Source of the DNA: Zeugodacus cucurbitae | Lineage: Eukaryota; Arthropoda; Insecta; Diptera; Tephritidae | Length of the DNA: 64,000 nt | Reading direction: 5' to 3' | Assembly (NCBI RefSeq): GCF_028554725.1 | Contig: NC_071668.1 | Span: 76,664,719-76,728,718, forward strand | Part shown: positions 49,001-58,812 of the stretch, piece by piece | Layout: each line of letters opens with the position of its first letter | How positions within the stretch are numbered: position 1 is the stretch's first letter | Notes under the pieces: generated by a model | Told to the model about the DNA's origin: nothing | The model's database searches: none | Seen by the model: the letters and a program-made list of their open reading frames with translations, nothing else | Program-made: the position numbers and the translations under genes

Positions 49001-50983
49001 TACAATACCTGATAGCACTCACATAACATATTCCAATTTGCAGCTCAATACTAACCCTTCCGGCTTGTTTTAGCCAAGAAACTTACTTAGGATCTCATAG
49101 AGCTTTCAAACGAATTTTGAAATATGCACGAAGCTTTATTTTGAGGGATGGCTAAGATGAGAGTATGGCTGTTTAATCTACTATAAGCTAAAGACTCTGA
49201 AGTTTAAGCTAAACTGCAGTATTGTACAAAATATGAAAAAACCCGATTGAGGACCTTGAAAATACTTTCTTTAACATAATCCCTGGGACTTCATTTGAAA
49301 CCCGGACTCCATGGATACTTTTCTGTCCGTTTAATACCAAAATAAAGTATTCTTTACTGCCAGAAAGGATGATATATATTTAATTTGACAACCTAGCGAT
49401 AATAAGGATCTTAAACGACTATTGTCTTTTGTGAGATCTTGGATGACGGAGAGGATTTTAGCATATTTTTGAACTCTTGTAGTTTTCACTTGGCTAATTG
49501 GAGCTTCTCGAGCTTAGACAATCGCTGAGAAAACGCAATAGTTGCTTGGACTAACGGATCTGTACTCTACATCGTTTCGTTTACGGTGAAAAGCAGCAAT
49601 GTTGTTGTTACTCACTGTGAATGTTGAATGAGGCGATCTTGAGATATATATTCTTGTTCCTCCTAAGTTACCTTGATTTTTCAACACTTCCAACAGTATG
49701 GAACATGGGTCAGAGTTTACTTAAGGCAGTAGTCTGCTTTACAGGCTTCAAAAAATCGATTTTTTTTGTTTTGTTTTAAATCTCTTCCAAAACTATCCAA
49801 GAATATGTCTTTAAAGTTCCTCGGGCCAATTCCACATATTTTCGAAGCTAGAGCAGTTTCAGTGGCCGAGCGCCGAGCAGGTGCGAATGGATACTGAACA
49901 GTTTAAAGCGCGATTACTCGAGTTTTCACTTTCACAAGTGTTAGAAAACGGTGCCGGCGATAGCAAAAAGAATATATGTCCGATCGAAAAAAACCAAAGT
50001 GATCAAGCTTCAGTGTTAAATTATCTTCTATTTGAACGAAAAAAGTTGGACAAAGGTATTATTTAAACTACTTGTTTTGCAACTTAAAGTCAATTTCAAA
50101 TTTCAAACTTCGAAAAAATTTGGAATTTTTTATAACTTCTTCGGTATTTTTTAGTTCAAAAAGAAAAGAAACTTATAAAAATAAAAAAAAAAAATTGGGT
50201 CGACTGTTTCAGATGCATCGCACGACCTCCATCACCGGCACCGATTTACAACTGCAGACTCCAGGCGCTTCAGAAAAATACTCAATATTTTTTAATAATA
50301 AATATTGTTTTTTAAGCCTTAAATATAGTACACTATCGTCTTAAAATTCCGTTGACCGCAATCATTTCCTTCCCTTTCAAAAAAAAAAAAAAATTGCTAA
50401 AGACGATTTTTTCGGCTTCTAAAGCAGATTACTGCCTTAAACTAACCGAAAATTTTTCTTTTGCTGTTTTCGGGAATTTGCAGCAATTTTCAGTTTTCTT
50501 CATTCTCACTGTGAACTATCTTCCCGATTAAGTTTTTTAGAATAAAAAGTTTTTTAATGTAAAAATTAAATTTTTATTTTTGAAATCAATTTCAAGCTTC
50601 CAGATAAAAATAAAATTTAAATAGATAAATTTTTATTTAAATCGAAATTGATGTTTTTTCAAACTTTTTTTTTATAAAATTATAATTTATTTTAAGCTTC
50701 AAAATAAAAATGTATAAATAAATATTTATTATAATTTATTTTATTTTCATTTAATTCGATATTAATATTTTTCAAAAAAAAATTAATTAAATTTTGAAAT
50801 TTACAAAAAACAATTTTAAACAATAAAAAATTCAATTTTCATATCCGTCACACCATTTCACAATATTACACCAACTTGTTTAACATAAATAAGTATACAC
50901 ACTTACCCCTGATGCTCGGCTTGCACCAGTGCGCTCAAGTTCAACACGGCAGCGCACAGGGCCAACAGCAACAAACGCTTCAT
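40067..50983 (-). CDS. TEP-B: intact thioester-containing protein (alpha-2-macroglobulin/C3 family)
   Basis: Secreted TEP-family immune effector of about 1473 residues, the usual family length. Exons on the minus strand: 50983-50907, 45090-44685, 44631-44378, 44323-43565, 43503-43239, 43172-42890, 42814-42604 (or from 42805), 42537-42359, 42297-41759, 41698-41336, 41277-40738, 40674-40384, 40321-40067; all joins keep frame. Residues 1-22 (MKRLLLLALCAAVLNLSALVQA) are a signal peptide. Macroglobulin domains fill about 25-580; GLLAVDQSVLLL lies near 610, the bait-like exon at 682-751, PYSVKRGE near 810. GCAEQ is at 971-975, at the start of the helical thioester domain (WLTAYIVRS, VAQRNSYGGFSSTQDTV). 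The receptor-type domain and Cys-rich tail (CDIC, CKKAC) end the protein. It lies 1 kb upstream of its paralogue TEP-A. Which Drosophila Tep it matches is not clear. Confidence 0.95.
41765..41830 (-). other. Thioester motif of TEP-B (GCAEQ)
   Basis: LVRLPTGCAEQTTSSFVPNY. Cys972 and Gln975 could form the intramolecular thioester. The canonical motif is GCGEQ. About 100 residues later, where complement C3 carries its catalytic His, the sequence reads GSFLESNDFFFGSY, and no His is visible. Confidence 0.85.
42604..42814 (-). other. Bait-like variable exon of TEP-B
   Basis: Encodes VPFSARGDIVKSFHKVSDA, then a Gly/Ala/Pro-rich linker (GAGGGIAGFSGSPAAPPAQQ), then the conserved RKDFRETWLFKDFEE. It is 51 nt longer than the TEP-A exon and unrelated to it in the first two thirds. 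Two acceptors (exon start at 42814 or 42805) keep the frame. No alternative bait exons are present in the short flanking introns, unlike Drosophila Tep2. Confidence 0.7.
45594..46464 (-). repeat. Unclassified repeat element with 141-bp tandem duplication, in TEP-B intron 1
   Basis: Two copies of a 141-bp unit (45699-45839 and 45840-45980) begin AGAAGCTTTAGATGTCAGCG and end GGAAGATCAACTG and look identical. Because 141 is a multiple of three, the minus-strand frame of about 186 codons stays open through both (ICANLSKEPSCSTFRLVEIT twice). Surrounding GC-richer sequence (GGTACCACGGGGATCAGGAG, TGATAAAGCGGACATG) contrasts with the AT-rich intron and looks like part of a retroelement, but I cannot assign the family. 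Confidence 0.6.
46505..47275 (+). mobile_element. Mariner (DD34D) transposase relic in TEP-B intron 1
   Basis: The plus strand encodes mariner transposase pieces in order: LTEAGYTKMFDV, then (frame change) LDPFLKWMVTGDEKWITYDN with the first catalytic Asp, KAGESSQTVANPG then a stop, VLLYVWWDWKGIIHYELLPY, and (frame change) VVFHQDNARPHTS with the second Asp. GWKVLSDTPYSPDIAPSDYHLF follows, with the third Asp 34 residues later, then GFYEGGIMKLPSRW...NGAYLN and a stop at 47191-47193. The N-terminal DNA-binding region is missing and at least one stop and two frameshifts kill it. It runs opposite to the TEP gene. Confidence 0.88.
47276..48575. other. AT-rich part of TEP-B intron 1
   Basis: No gene or element recognised. 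Confidence 0.5.
48576..48946 (-). mobile_element. Mariner deletion derivative (MITE-like) in TEP-B intron 1
   Basis: The left end reads TA then TTAGGTCTCTAACTTTGCTT-CCGCCG. A partial inverted match (GCGGAAGCAAAG) lies at 48922-48933. Between them the minus strand from 48759 encodes NSRHVREILLFLRNSKKSAAEAHRMLSDTYAETVLSE, in interrupted quotation RHVREILLFLRNSKKSAAEA, the N-terminal helix-turn-helix of a mariner transposase. It then runs straight into the terminal repeat. The whole catalytic domain is deleted, giving an element of about 370 bp. Confidence 0.7.
48947..49720. other. Part of TEP-B intron 1
   Basis: Nothing recognised on either strand. Confidence 0.5.
49721..50440. mobile_element. 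TTAA-flanked inverted-repeat element 1, in TEP-B intron 1
   Basis: TTAA at 49721-49724 and 50437-50440 flank inverted ends GGCAGTAGTCTGCTTTA and, reading inward from the right, GGCAGTAATCTGCTTTA, followed on both sides by A-G-GC and AAAAAATCG. TTAA target duplications are typical of piggyBac-type transposons. A 61-codon frame from 49881 (RLLEFSLSQVLENGAGD) has no match I know. The left end is homologous to the right end of the element at 57980-58812. Confidence 0.7.
50907..50983 (-). other. Signal-peptide exon of TEP-B
   Basis: 77 nt, ATG at 50983, ending CATCAGGG|GTAAGT (phase 2). It joins exon 2 across 5.8 kb to give GHYSVIGPG, which matches GHYTVVAPG formed by exons 1 and 2 of TEP-A. This agreement supports the long intron. 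Confidence 0.85.
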
Positions 50984-52784
50984 GTCGCTGAACACAAAAC
51001 ACTCGTCGAATAAAATGGGAAACTAACAAAGCCAATAGTTGTAAAAACTATGATGAACGCTCACGAAAAGGTCACACAAAATAAGCACAAAAATGAGTTT
51101 TTATGAAATTTGATTTTATTTGTTTTTCGCTTCCTCTAAAATAGATTTGTATGTAAATACACGCTACACTACAGCAGCCGTGGCGCTTTTGGCTCGACTA
51201 CCTTCAACGTAAAGTGTTGCGCGGCAACTGACCAACCAAGCGCGTCTTTGCTTAGAGCTAAGCTCAGGCCACTGGCGACATACACGAACAACAACAAAAA
51301 AAATAAACAAAACAAAAGTAAAATTAAAAACAAATAAAATTAAGCAAACAACAGGCAGACAACAGATTTTTATGACAAATGATGACAAATACAACGGCGG
51401 CGCTCAAAGAGCGCAAACGAAAAAAAATTAACAAGCGATAATCACGGCAAGCGCGGCACAGCTGCTCACAGCTCGCAGGCATGTGTGTGTGTGTATGTGT
51501 GTGTGTTTGTGTGAGCCAAGCTACAGATGAGCATGCATACTAATTGGCTGAGCCAAGCAAACGTAAACAACAGAAGACAATGGAAAAACCGGCAAAATTG
51601 ACTGCCAGCCGCCTGCGGGCCTTCAAGTGCGAGCGTCAAGTAAACACAAACCGGGTTTGAGTGAGAACGGCTAAGAACTTAAGCTGCCACTCAGCTCGTT
51701 TAAGCGGCGCTGCAAAATCAGCGCTTATTTACCGTGTGAAGAGCGCCGAAATGTTTGCACTCAAAACAAGTCGAGATCGGCGGCTTGACATTGCTTCCTC
51801 AAGGCTTGTGAGGCGGGACTGTTCATCAGCATATATAAAATATATATATCAGTATGTTTGTAAGTGAGTGACTGAGTGTGCGAGAGCGCCGCCAACCGGC
51901 TTATGACGTATACACCTGTCAAGCAAGATGTCTTAATCTGTAAAGCACATATCGTTCATAAATAAGTATCTGTGTTTGTGTGACTACCATAGCGATATCC
52001 ACTTAAATGACGCACGAAAGCGGTGATTTTGCTTACAAACAGTCCTACATACATACATAAAATAAATGGGAATATCAATGTATCAATGCAGCCAATCAAT
52101 GAGAGAGTGATTCCCCAGACCCAGTGAGAGCGTGTTTGGAAAAGCCGGCTGCTATATTTGATTGTGTTTGGCCTAAAAATACAAGTAAACGCGGAAATTG
52201 CAGTTAATAAACGCTGACATAAATAACTGCCAGTTGTGCAGTAATCACTGTAATGCATACTCTGTGTATGCAGTAGACGAAAAAAAGGCGATTTTTTCAG
52301 ATATTGTAACAGTTAACTAGTTTCGCTTCCTCTATATGTACATATACATATACATATATATACATATATGTATATCTATATATCGGATGTGGATTTTCAT
52401 GTTTAATTTGCTTTGGAGATTTTTGCAATAAAATTTTTCTCAGAATTTTTTCGAATTATTTGGAATTACCTTTTGGTCTGTAATGTGAAATCTCATTGTT
52501 TATTACATCATGGGTTTATTGGTACTAGCAATATCAGGCTGTTTGTTTCTGTAGGTCATCATTTGAATTGGAAAGCCTCTACATAAGAATAAAACCCAAA
52601 TGAATTCTTGTATAATAGGATGCCATCGAATTATCGTATTAATTTCCCCTGGATTAGAATAAATATACAAATTCGTTATTCTTGGGACGATTGTTGCTTT
52701 CCATTTGCATGGGATTGCTTGCCTTAGAAGACAAAGTGTAACACTTCATTCAAAACAACCTAGCTGAAATTAGTCTTTTGTGTA
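50984..52784. other. Region upstream of TEP-B
   Basis: Contains AGTTTCCC (minus strand, 51017-51024) 34 bases before the ATG, shared with TEP-A; TG runs at 51482-51515; a TATATAAAATATATATAT tract at 51832-51849; and a TATACA/CATATA microsatellite at 52333-52382. The TEP-B promoter must lie here, but I cannot place the start site. No other gene is seen. Confidence 0.45.
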
Positions 52785-53757
52785 ATAGACAATTTGATCT
52801 ACATATTCGTCATCATGAAGACCATTGAAAGTTGGAAACCCTAATCTTAGGTTAGAAGCACCTACGTCCTCATGTTCGATATATGGGGCCTATGGTCCGA
52901 TTTCGGCGATTTTTAGCCACACTATAAATGCAGTATTTATGCAACGTTCTGCAGCGATATCTCCACTAGTGCTTACTTAACATATTGTAATGGAAACGAT
53001 TCAGATGAACTTCAAAGTTCTGGTATATAGGAAGTAGGCGTGTTTGTGAAGCGATTTGGCCTATTTTTACAACATATCATTGGGGTGTAAGGAAAATATT
53101 ACAAACAAAAATTCATTGATATTGGTCGAGTAGTTTCGGAGATATGGTTTTTGACCCAAGATTGGGCGGAGTCACATACACTTAAAATTTTGTTTACCAA
53201 TTTGGGTGGAGCCCTACTGTACCTTCTTTATAATGAAATTTAAGGTTTCTAGTGTTTTCTCTTACTGAATTAAAACATTTTTAGTAGTTTTCAACATAAA
53301 CTTTGTATCTGGGCGCGGTTATAATCCGATATCCTCCATTTTTGGACTATATAAGAAAATACCTGAAAAAAATGACTCCTGAGAATTTCGTTGATATATC
53401 TTTAGTAGTTTACGAGATATGTACACTTTACCAAAAATTTACCACAAAAAATACATCCCAATATGCCCCTTGTACCAAATTTTACTTCAATAGCTTTATT
53501 TATGGCTTAGTTGTGGCACTTTATGTGTTTTCGGTTTTCGCATTTTGTGGGCGTGGCAGTTGTCCGATTTTGCTCATCTTCTCGAAAGCACCCTTCCTAT
53601 GGTGCCAAGAAACAGGTGTTCCAAGTTTCATCAAGATATCTTAATTTTTACTTAAGTTACAGCTTGCACAGACAGACATCCGGATTTGAACTCCGCTCTT
53701 CACCCTGATGACTTTGGTATATATAACCCTATATCTAACTCGTTTAGTTTTGGGTGA
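52785..53757 (+). mobile_element. Dispersed fly repeat, copy 2
   Basis: Shares the blocks listed for copy 1, from CATTGAAAGTTGGAAACCCTA (52824) to ATATAACCCTATATCTAACT and TTTTGGGTG (53757). It lacks the first and last about 60 bases of copy 1 and has small indels, for example the missing text around the GGGGCC block at 52887. Confidence 0.75.
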
Positions 53758-55190
53758 GTCCAATCGGTCCTACTGGTTAGCAATGTGCACCTCTACTACT
53801 CTGATACACCGCTTGAATACATTTCTAGAATAACACTAAGGAATGGAATATCCAGTACTTGAGAAGAGAATCTATTGCTTTCCTTTTTCATAGTGCGAGC
53901 TGTGTTCAAAAAATAACGGGAATGGTATTAGTATAGCTACGCTTAATTTTCCAGGTTTCAAATATTTATTTCCTTTATTAATAAGGAAAGGGAGTAATTC
54001 GTTTCAGAAAGAAGCCGTTAGCTCGACTGCGCATATTTTCAATATGTTATGGAATCTGTTCAAAGATCTAATCCAGACCCTTAAACGTACTATATATCTA
54101 GTTCTTAGGGAGACATTTGTTAGACATTTTTTTATGAAAATTATAAATTTTTTTTTATTAAAATATACTTAAACGGATCTATGCTCCATCCAATGATGTA
54201 CATGAATCAAACATTATAGTTTGACCATATAAAATTATAAAAATTTTTCATTTTATTTTTCCCCCTTGAATTTCCACCGCTAATTTACCACTTTTTCCAT
54301 TAAATATTTTTTAACGAAAAGGTGAAAAAAATACCTTTGCTAACTACTAATTTAGAGATTTCATATCTCAGCTCACTGCTCACGTTGCAAACACCGCAAA
54401 ACCACAATTAAGTCATTAACATTGACTTTCAATTTAATTCTTTATTATAATAACACTTTATCAACTGTTTTTTTTTCGTTGATAATAAATTTCACGAATT
54501 TTTAATTTGATTTATGTGCACTGCGGCAAAATAGTTTCGGAAACAATTGCAAACTTGTTGTTGGCAACAGTTTTGTTTTTTCCATATTGACACGTCACAA
54601 CAATTAAGATAACGCTGCTGCCTATGGGCTATAATTGTGCTCGAATGAATACTTATATGCAAACATGTATACTTATAGGCATATATACTGACATACAAAA
54701 ATATATATTTGCGCGCATATTTACCAAATGGCAACACTAAAAGTATACATTAATGCAATAGTTTGTAAAAAATAAAATTATTATTATTTTTAATTTTTTT
54801 TTCTTTTGTATATACAATTTTATATACATATGTATGTATGTTTGTACGCTACTTATATGTTGTTATTTGTAAATAAAATGGCTTCAAATGCGCATATAAC
54901 GTGCGAAAGGTCTTTAAAGCTAATGATTGTGTTTTGGTTGTTAATATTTATTTCCATATATGATACTTCCATACATACATACATATGTCTGTCTGTATGC
55001 TGATAAATGTATTTATTATTTATTTAAATTAATATAATGCTCACCTCTAGATGGGCGTGTAATTAGTAGTTTGCTTTTAATCTACAACATTATTTGCGAT
55101 AAGCAGACTCAATTAATGAACTGGACATTGTAATATACACATACAAACGTACATACCTAAATATATGCATAGGTAATTTGTTGTTTTGTA
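53758..55190. other. AT-rich non-coding stretch
   Basis: No gene or element recognised. Confidence 0.5.
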
Positions 55191-56105
55191 AAGGGTGATT
55201 TTTTAAGAGCTTGATAACTTTTTAAAAAAAAAAAACGCATAAAATTTGCAAAATCTCATCGGTTCTTTATTTGAAACGTTAGATTGGTTCATGACATTTC
55301 ATTTAAATGTTGACCGCGGCTGCGTCTTAGGTGGTCCATTCGGAAAGTCCAATTTTGGGCAACTTTTTCGAGCATTTCGGCCGGAATAGCCCGAATTTCT
55401 TCGGAAATGTTGTCTTCCAAAGCTGGAATAGTTGCTGGCTTATTTCTGTAGACTTTAGACTTGACGTAGCCCCACAAAAAATAGTCTAAAGGCGTTAAAT
55501 CGCATGATCTTGGTGGCCAACTTACGGGTCCATTTCTTGAGATGAATTGTTCTCCGAAGTTTTCCCTCAAAATGGCCATAGAATCGCGAGCTGTGTGGCA
55601 TGTAGCGCCATCTTGTTGAAACCACATGTCAACCAAGTTCAGTTCTTCCATTTTTGGCAACAAAAAGTTTGTTAGTATCGAACGATAGCGATCGCCATTC
55701 ACCGTAACGTTGCGTCCAACAGCATCTTTGAAAAAATACGGTCCAATGATTCCACCAGCGTACAAACCACACCAAACAGTGCATTTTTCGGGATGCATGG
55801 GCAGTTCTTGAACGGCTTCTGGTTGCTCTTCACCCCAAATGCGGCAATTTTGCTTATTTACGTAGCCATTCAACCAGAAATGAGCCTCATCGCTGAACAA
55901 AATTTGTCGATAAACACATTTCGAACCGAACACTGATTTTGGTAATAAAATTCAATGATTTGCAAGCGTTGCTCGTTAGTAAGTCTATTCATGATGAAAT
56001 GTCAAAGCATACTGAGCATCTTTCTCTTTGACACCATGTCTGAAATCCCACGTGATCTGTCAAATACTAATGCATGAAAATCCTAACCTCAAAAAAATCA
56101 CCCGT
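55191..56105 (-). mobile_element. DD41D (rosa-type) mariner-like element with both ends, internally deleted
   Basis: TA dinucleotides at 55189-55190 and 56106-56107 flank inverted ends A(A/C)GGGTGATTTTTT. On the minus strand a start at about 55992 gives MNRLTNEQRLQIIEFYYQNQ, the first helix of the DNA-binding domain. After about 30 codons a deletion and frame change lead into an uninterrupted catalytic domain (about 214 codons, stop near 55289). It has ILFSDEAHFWLNGYVNKQN (first Asp), WFQQDGATCHTA (second Asp) and WPPRSCDLTPLDYFLWGYV (third Asp, 41 residues on). Full-length relatives are about 1.3 kb, so roughly 0.4 kb of the DNA-binding region is gone. The open catalytic frame suggests a fairly young insertion. 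Confidence 0.9.
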
Positions 56106-57227
56106 TAGTATTGCAGCTAGTTTATAATAAAATAATCTCTAAACAACTATGGGTTTTATTCTATTATAAACTTGAATATTATTTGAAAGGATTTTCCCAA
56201 TAAACCGGCACTGATAAACGATTAAACAGATTTTCCAAACAATTATTTCGAACATACATATTTACATACATATGTATATGTATATATTTAAAATTGATAT
56301 GCGGATTTCTGCTGTTTCCCAAACTAACTTTGCACTAACGAGTTTCTTGAAATATCTCCAGTTATTTTGTTTCTTAAGAATAGAACTTTTGTAAGAAATC
56401 AAGCGGGGAAATTAAACAATAAAGTATGGGGTTAGGCTACTCTAGAGCCCTAAAAATTGATTTGAACAATTTATTCTGGAGGTAAGAGAAAGGAAATAGA
56501 ATTTTTCCCTGTCACGTTTATTGAAACGGTATTTGAGTGTTTAACCCTTTAATGCATGAGTTCAGCCCGAAAATAGAGACTTCCGAACATTGCGTTAGCT
56601 AACTGTCAACTGAGTATAAACTTCTGAAAGCTGCAGTACTTCTTAAATTCTAAACCTATTATTGTTTGATGGAATTACGAAGCCTTAATTGGCTTAAATC
56701 GCATGTACCATATATCGTACGCCATGCATTTAAGGGTTAAAATACTTGTATATTGAGATCTTGATATGAAATGGCGGCTACTGTGTCAGTCTCCGTAAGT
56801 ACTTCCTTCGAAGCGTCATCGATCGCTTTTCACTATACAATCAAATGAATAATGTTTTTCTGACTCTAAAATGTAATTTTTTATTTTGGTTAAGGTTTTG
56901 GGCCAATTTGTTAAGAGAATAAAGCATCAACCGACTTCTAAAGCGGTGTTTATTTCAGTTTGCTGAATTAGCGGCTTCTTTAACGAGTAGAAAAATATAC
57001 TGGTTTCATGGAATGCAAAATCATGTTGATTATTGAGGTTAATTTATTGAAAACAAAGAAAATTGAGATCCACCTCCAAAAATTCTAGAAAAAGTAATCT
57101 TATTATAAAACAGATTTACAAATTATCACATGCAACGTGAATACTTAGTAAAAACTATTCAGAGAATAAGCGTTTTTTGTTTTTATAAAAAGTTTTACGA
57201 AGTTGGCTCCAATAAGTCTTTTGTTAT
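56106..57227. other. AT-rich non-coding stretch
   Basis: Nothing recognised. Confidence 0.5.
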
Positions 57228-57860
57228 TATACTCCGCTACATGTTGCTCAGAGAGTATACTAGTTATGTTCACTTAACGGTTGTTTGTATCACCTAAAAC
57301 TAAACGAGTTAGATATAGGGTTATATATAGCAAAGTGTGACGAGTAGAGTTCAAATCCGGATTGAGATATCTTAATGAAACTTGGTACACATATTCCTTG
57401 CCATCCTTTATTATTACCACGCCCACAAAATGGCGATAATCGACTTAAACTTATAATGTGTCATAACTAAGCCATAAATAAAGTTATGGAAGTAGTATTT
57501 GGTACAGAGGATCACACTATGGAGGGGCATATTTGAATGCAATCTTGGCCTCGCCCCTAATAGGATTTTTTTTATATATCTCATAAACTACTAAAGCTAT
57601 ATCAACAAAACTTTCTGGTTACTGAGTATGAAAATTTATGAAATCGGAATATAACAACGCTTGCCTCCCATATAAAGGCAATGTTGAAAACTAATAAACG
57701 TGTTTTAATTCTGTAAGGGAAACAGCAGAAACCCTTAATTTTATGGTAAAGATATCAAAAAAGGGCTGCACTCATATTGGTACAAAAATTTAAATGGCCG
57801 TGGCCCCTACCTATGGTTAAAAAACCATATCTCAGGAACTGCACGACACATTTCAACGGT
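57228..57860 (-). mobile_element. Dispersed fly repeat, copy 3 (inverted, truncated)
   Basis: Reverse complement of the right half of copy 1. Reading on the minus strand it ends GTGATACAAACAACCG, AAGTGAACATAACTAGTATAC, TCTCTGAGCAACATGTAGCG and GAGTATAATAA. The last 35 or so bases form a hairpin (ATACTCTC paired with GGAGTAT around ACATGT). The other edge, near the GAGATATGGTTTTTGACC-like block at 57830, is diffuse. Confidence 0.7.
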
Positions 57861-57929
57861 TCATGGCGTTCTATTTATTTTAGCCCCTCCCTACTTGCTT
57901 TTGAATGTTTTTACAACAACAAAATTAGT

Positions 57930-57971
57930 CACTCTATCCATTTCACTCTATCCATTTCACTCTATCCATTT
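57930..57971. repeat. Three perfect 14-bp tandem units
   Basis: CACTCTATCCATTT three times head to tail, directly before the TTAA element. Confidence 0.9.
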
Positions 57972-57979
57972 GCTCTGAA

Positions 57980-58812
57980 TTAAGGGTGGAGCCTGCTTTA
58001 GAGGCTTCAAAAAATCTATATTTTCAATGATTTTTTTGGAAAGGAAAGAAATTTCCGATTGAAATGAAACTTTTAGGATTTATTCTTATATATTTGATGA
58101 GTCTTCTCAAATTTTTTATTATTATCGAGTGTGCAATTTCTGTGTGACGGACAAGATGCAGGTCGCAATTTTCAACTGAAACAAAAAAACACAAGACATT
58201 TTCAATAGGGTAATTCCTAGGTGAACAAATAAAAGTCAACAATTTTTCGCAGATTAAAAAAATACATTTAAAAAAATTTATTTTAAATCGTTTTAAAACC
58301 GGATTAATGTTAACTTTCTTAAGGTATTTATGTTCACCTAGAAGAGAATTTAATTCCAAATACAACGCATTTTGATTCGTTTCGATAGGACGTTTACTTT
58401 TTTCCTATCTTGCCCGCCAATAAGAAAAAAAATCATTAAAATGGAAATCCGAGAAATCGCGTGTCAAAGTTTTCGTTCACAAAAAATCGTAAATTTCCAG
58501 CCAGCTCACCAACACTCTGACACTAATAGTTTTATCCCCACAGACCTTCTATAGACAGTTAAGCTGTCTCGAAGGACCGTTAGTCCCTTTCATTATAATA
58601 TACATAATAGATCGAGGGGTGGAGCAAGCGGGCTCCAGGCGATCCGGCCGCTTGTATACCTGCTCGACGCTTGCTCGCTATTTCGTTTGTATCTCCGGGA
58701 ATAATCCGAATTTTGTTCTGAAATTTTGGAGACATATTCTTGGATAGTTTAGAAAGAGATTTACGCAAAAAAAAATCCATTTTTTGAAGCCTCTTCTGAA
58801 GTGTACTTCAAG
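57980..58812. mobile_element. TTAA-flanked inverted-repeat element 2
   Basis: TTAA (57980-57983) is followed by GGGTGGAGCCTGCTTTAGAG and GCTTCAAAAAATC. Reading inward from the right, about 58812, the sequence is CACTTCAGAAGAGGCTTCA then AAAAAAT. The next 50 bases (AAATCTCTTTCTAAACTATC, CAAGAATATGTCT) match the left arm of element 1 (AAATCTCTTCCAAAACTATC, CAAGAATATGTCT). The two are therefore one family with different interiors. The right TTAA is not intact. No transposase is seen. Confidence 0.65.

Noticed and set aside
32956..50983. Assigning a specific Drosophila name (Tep1-Tep4) to the two TEP genes
   Set aside because: Family membership is clear, but orthology needs a phylogeny that cannot be done here.
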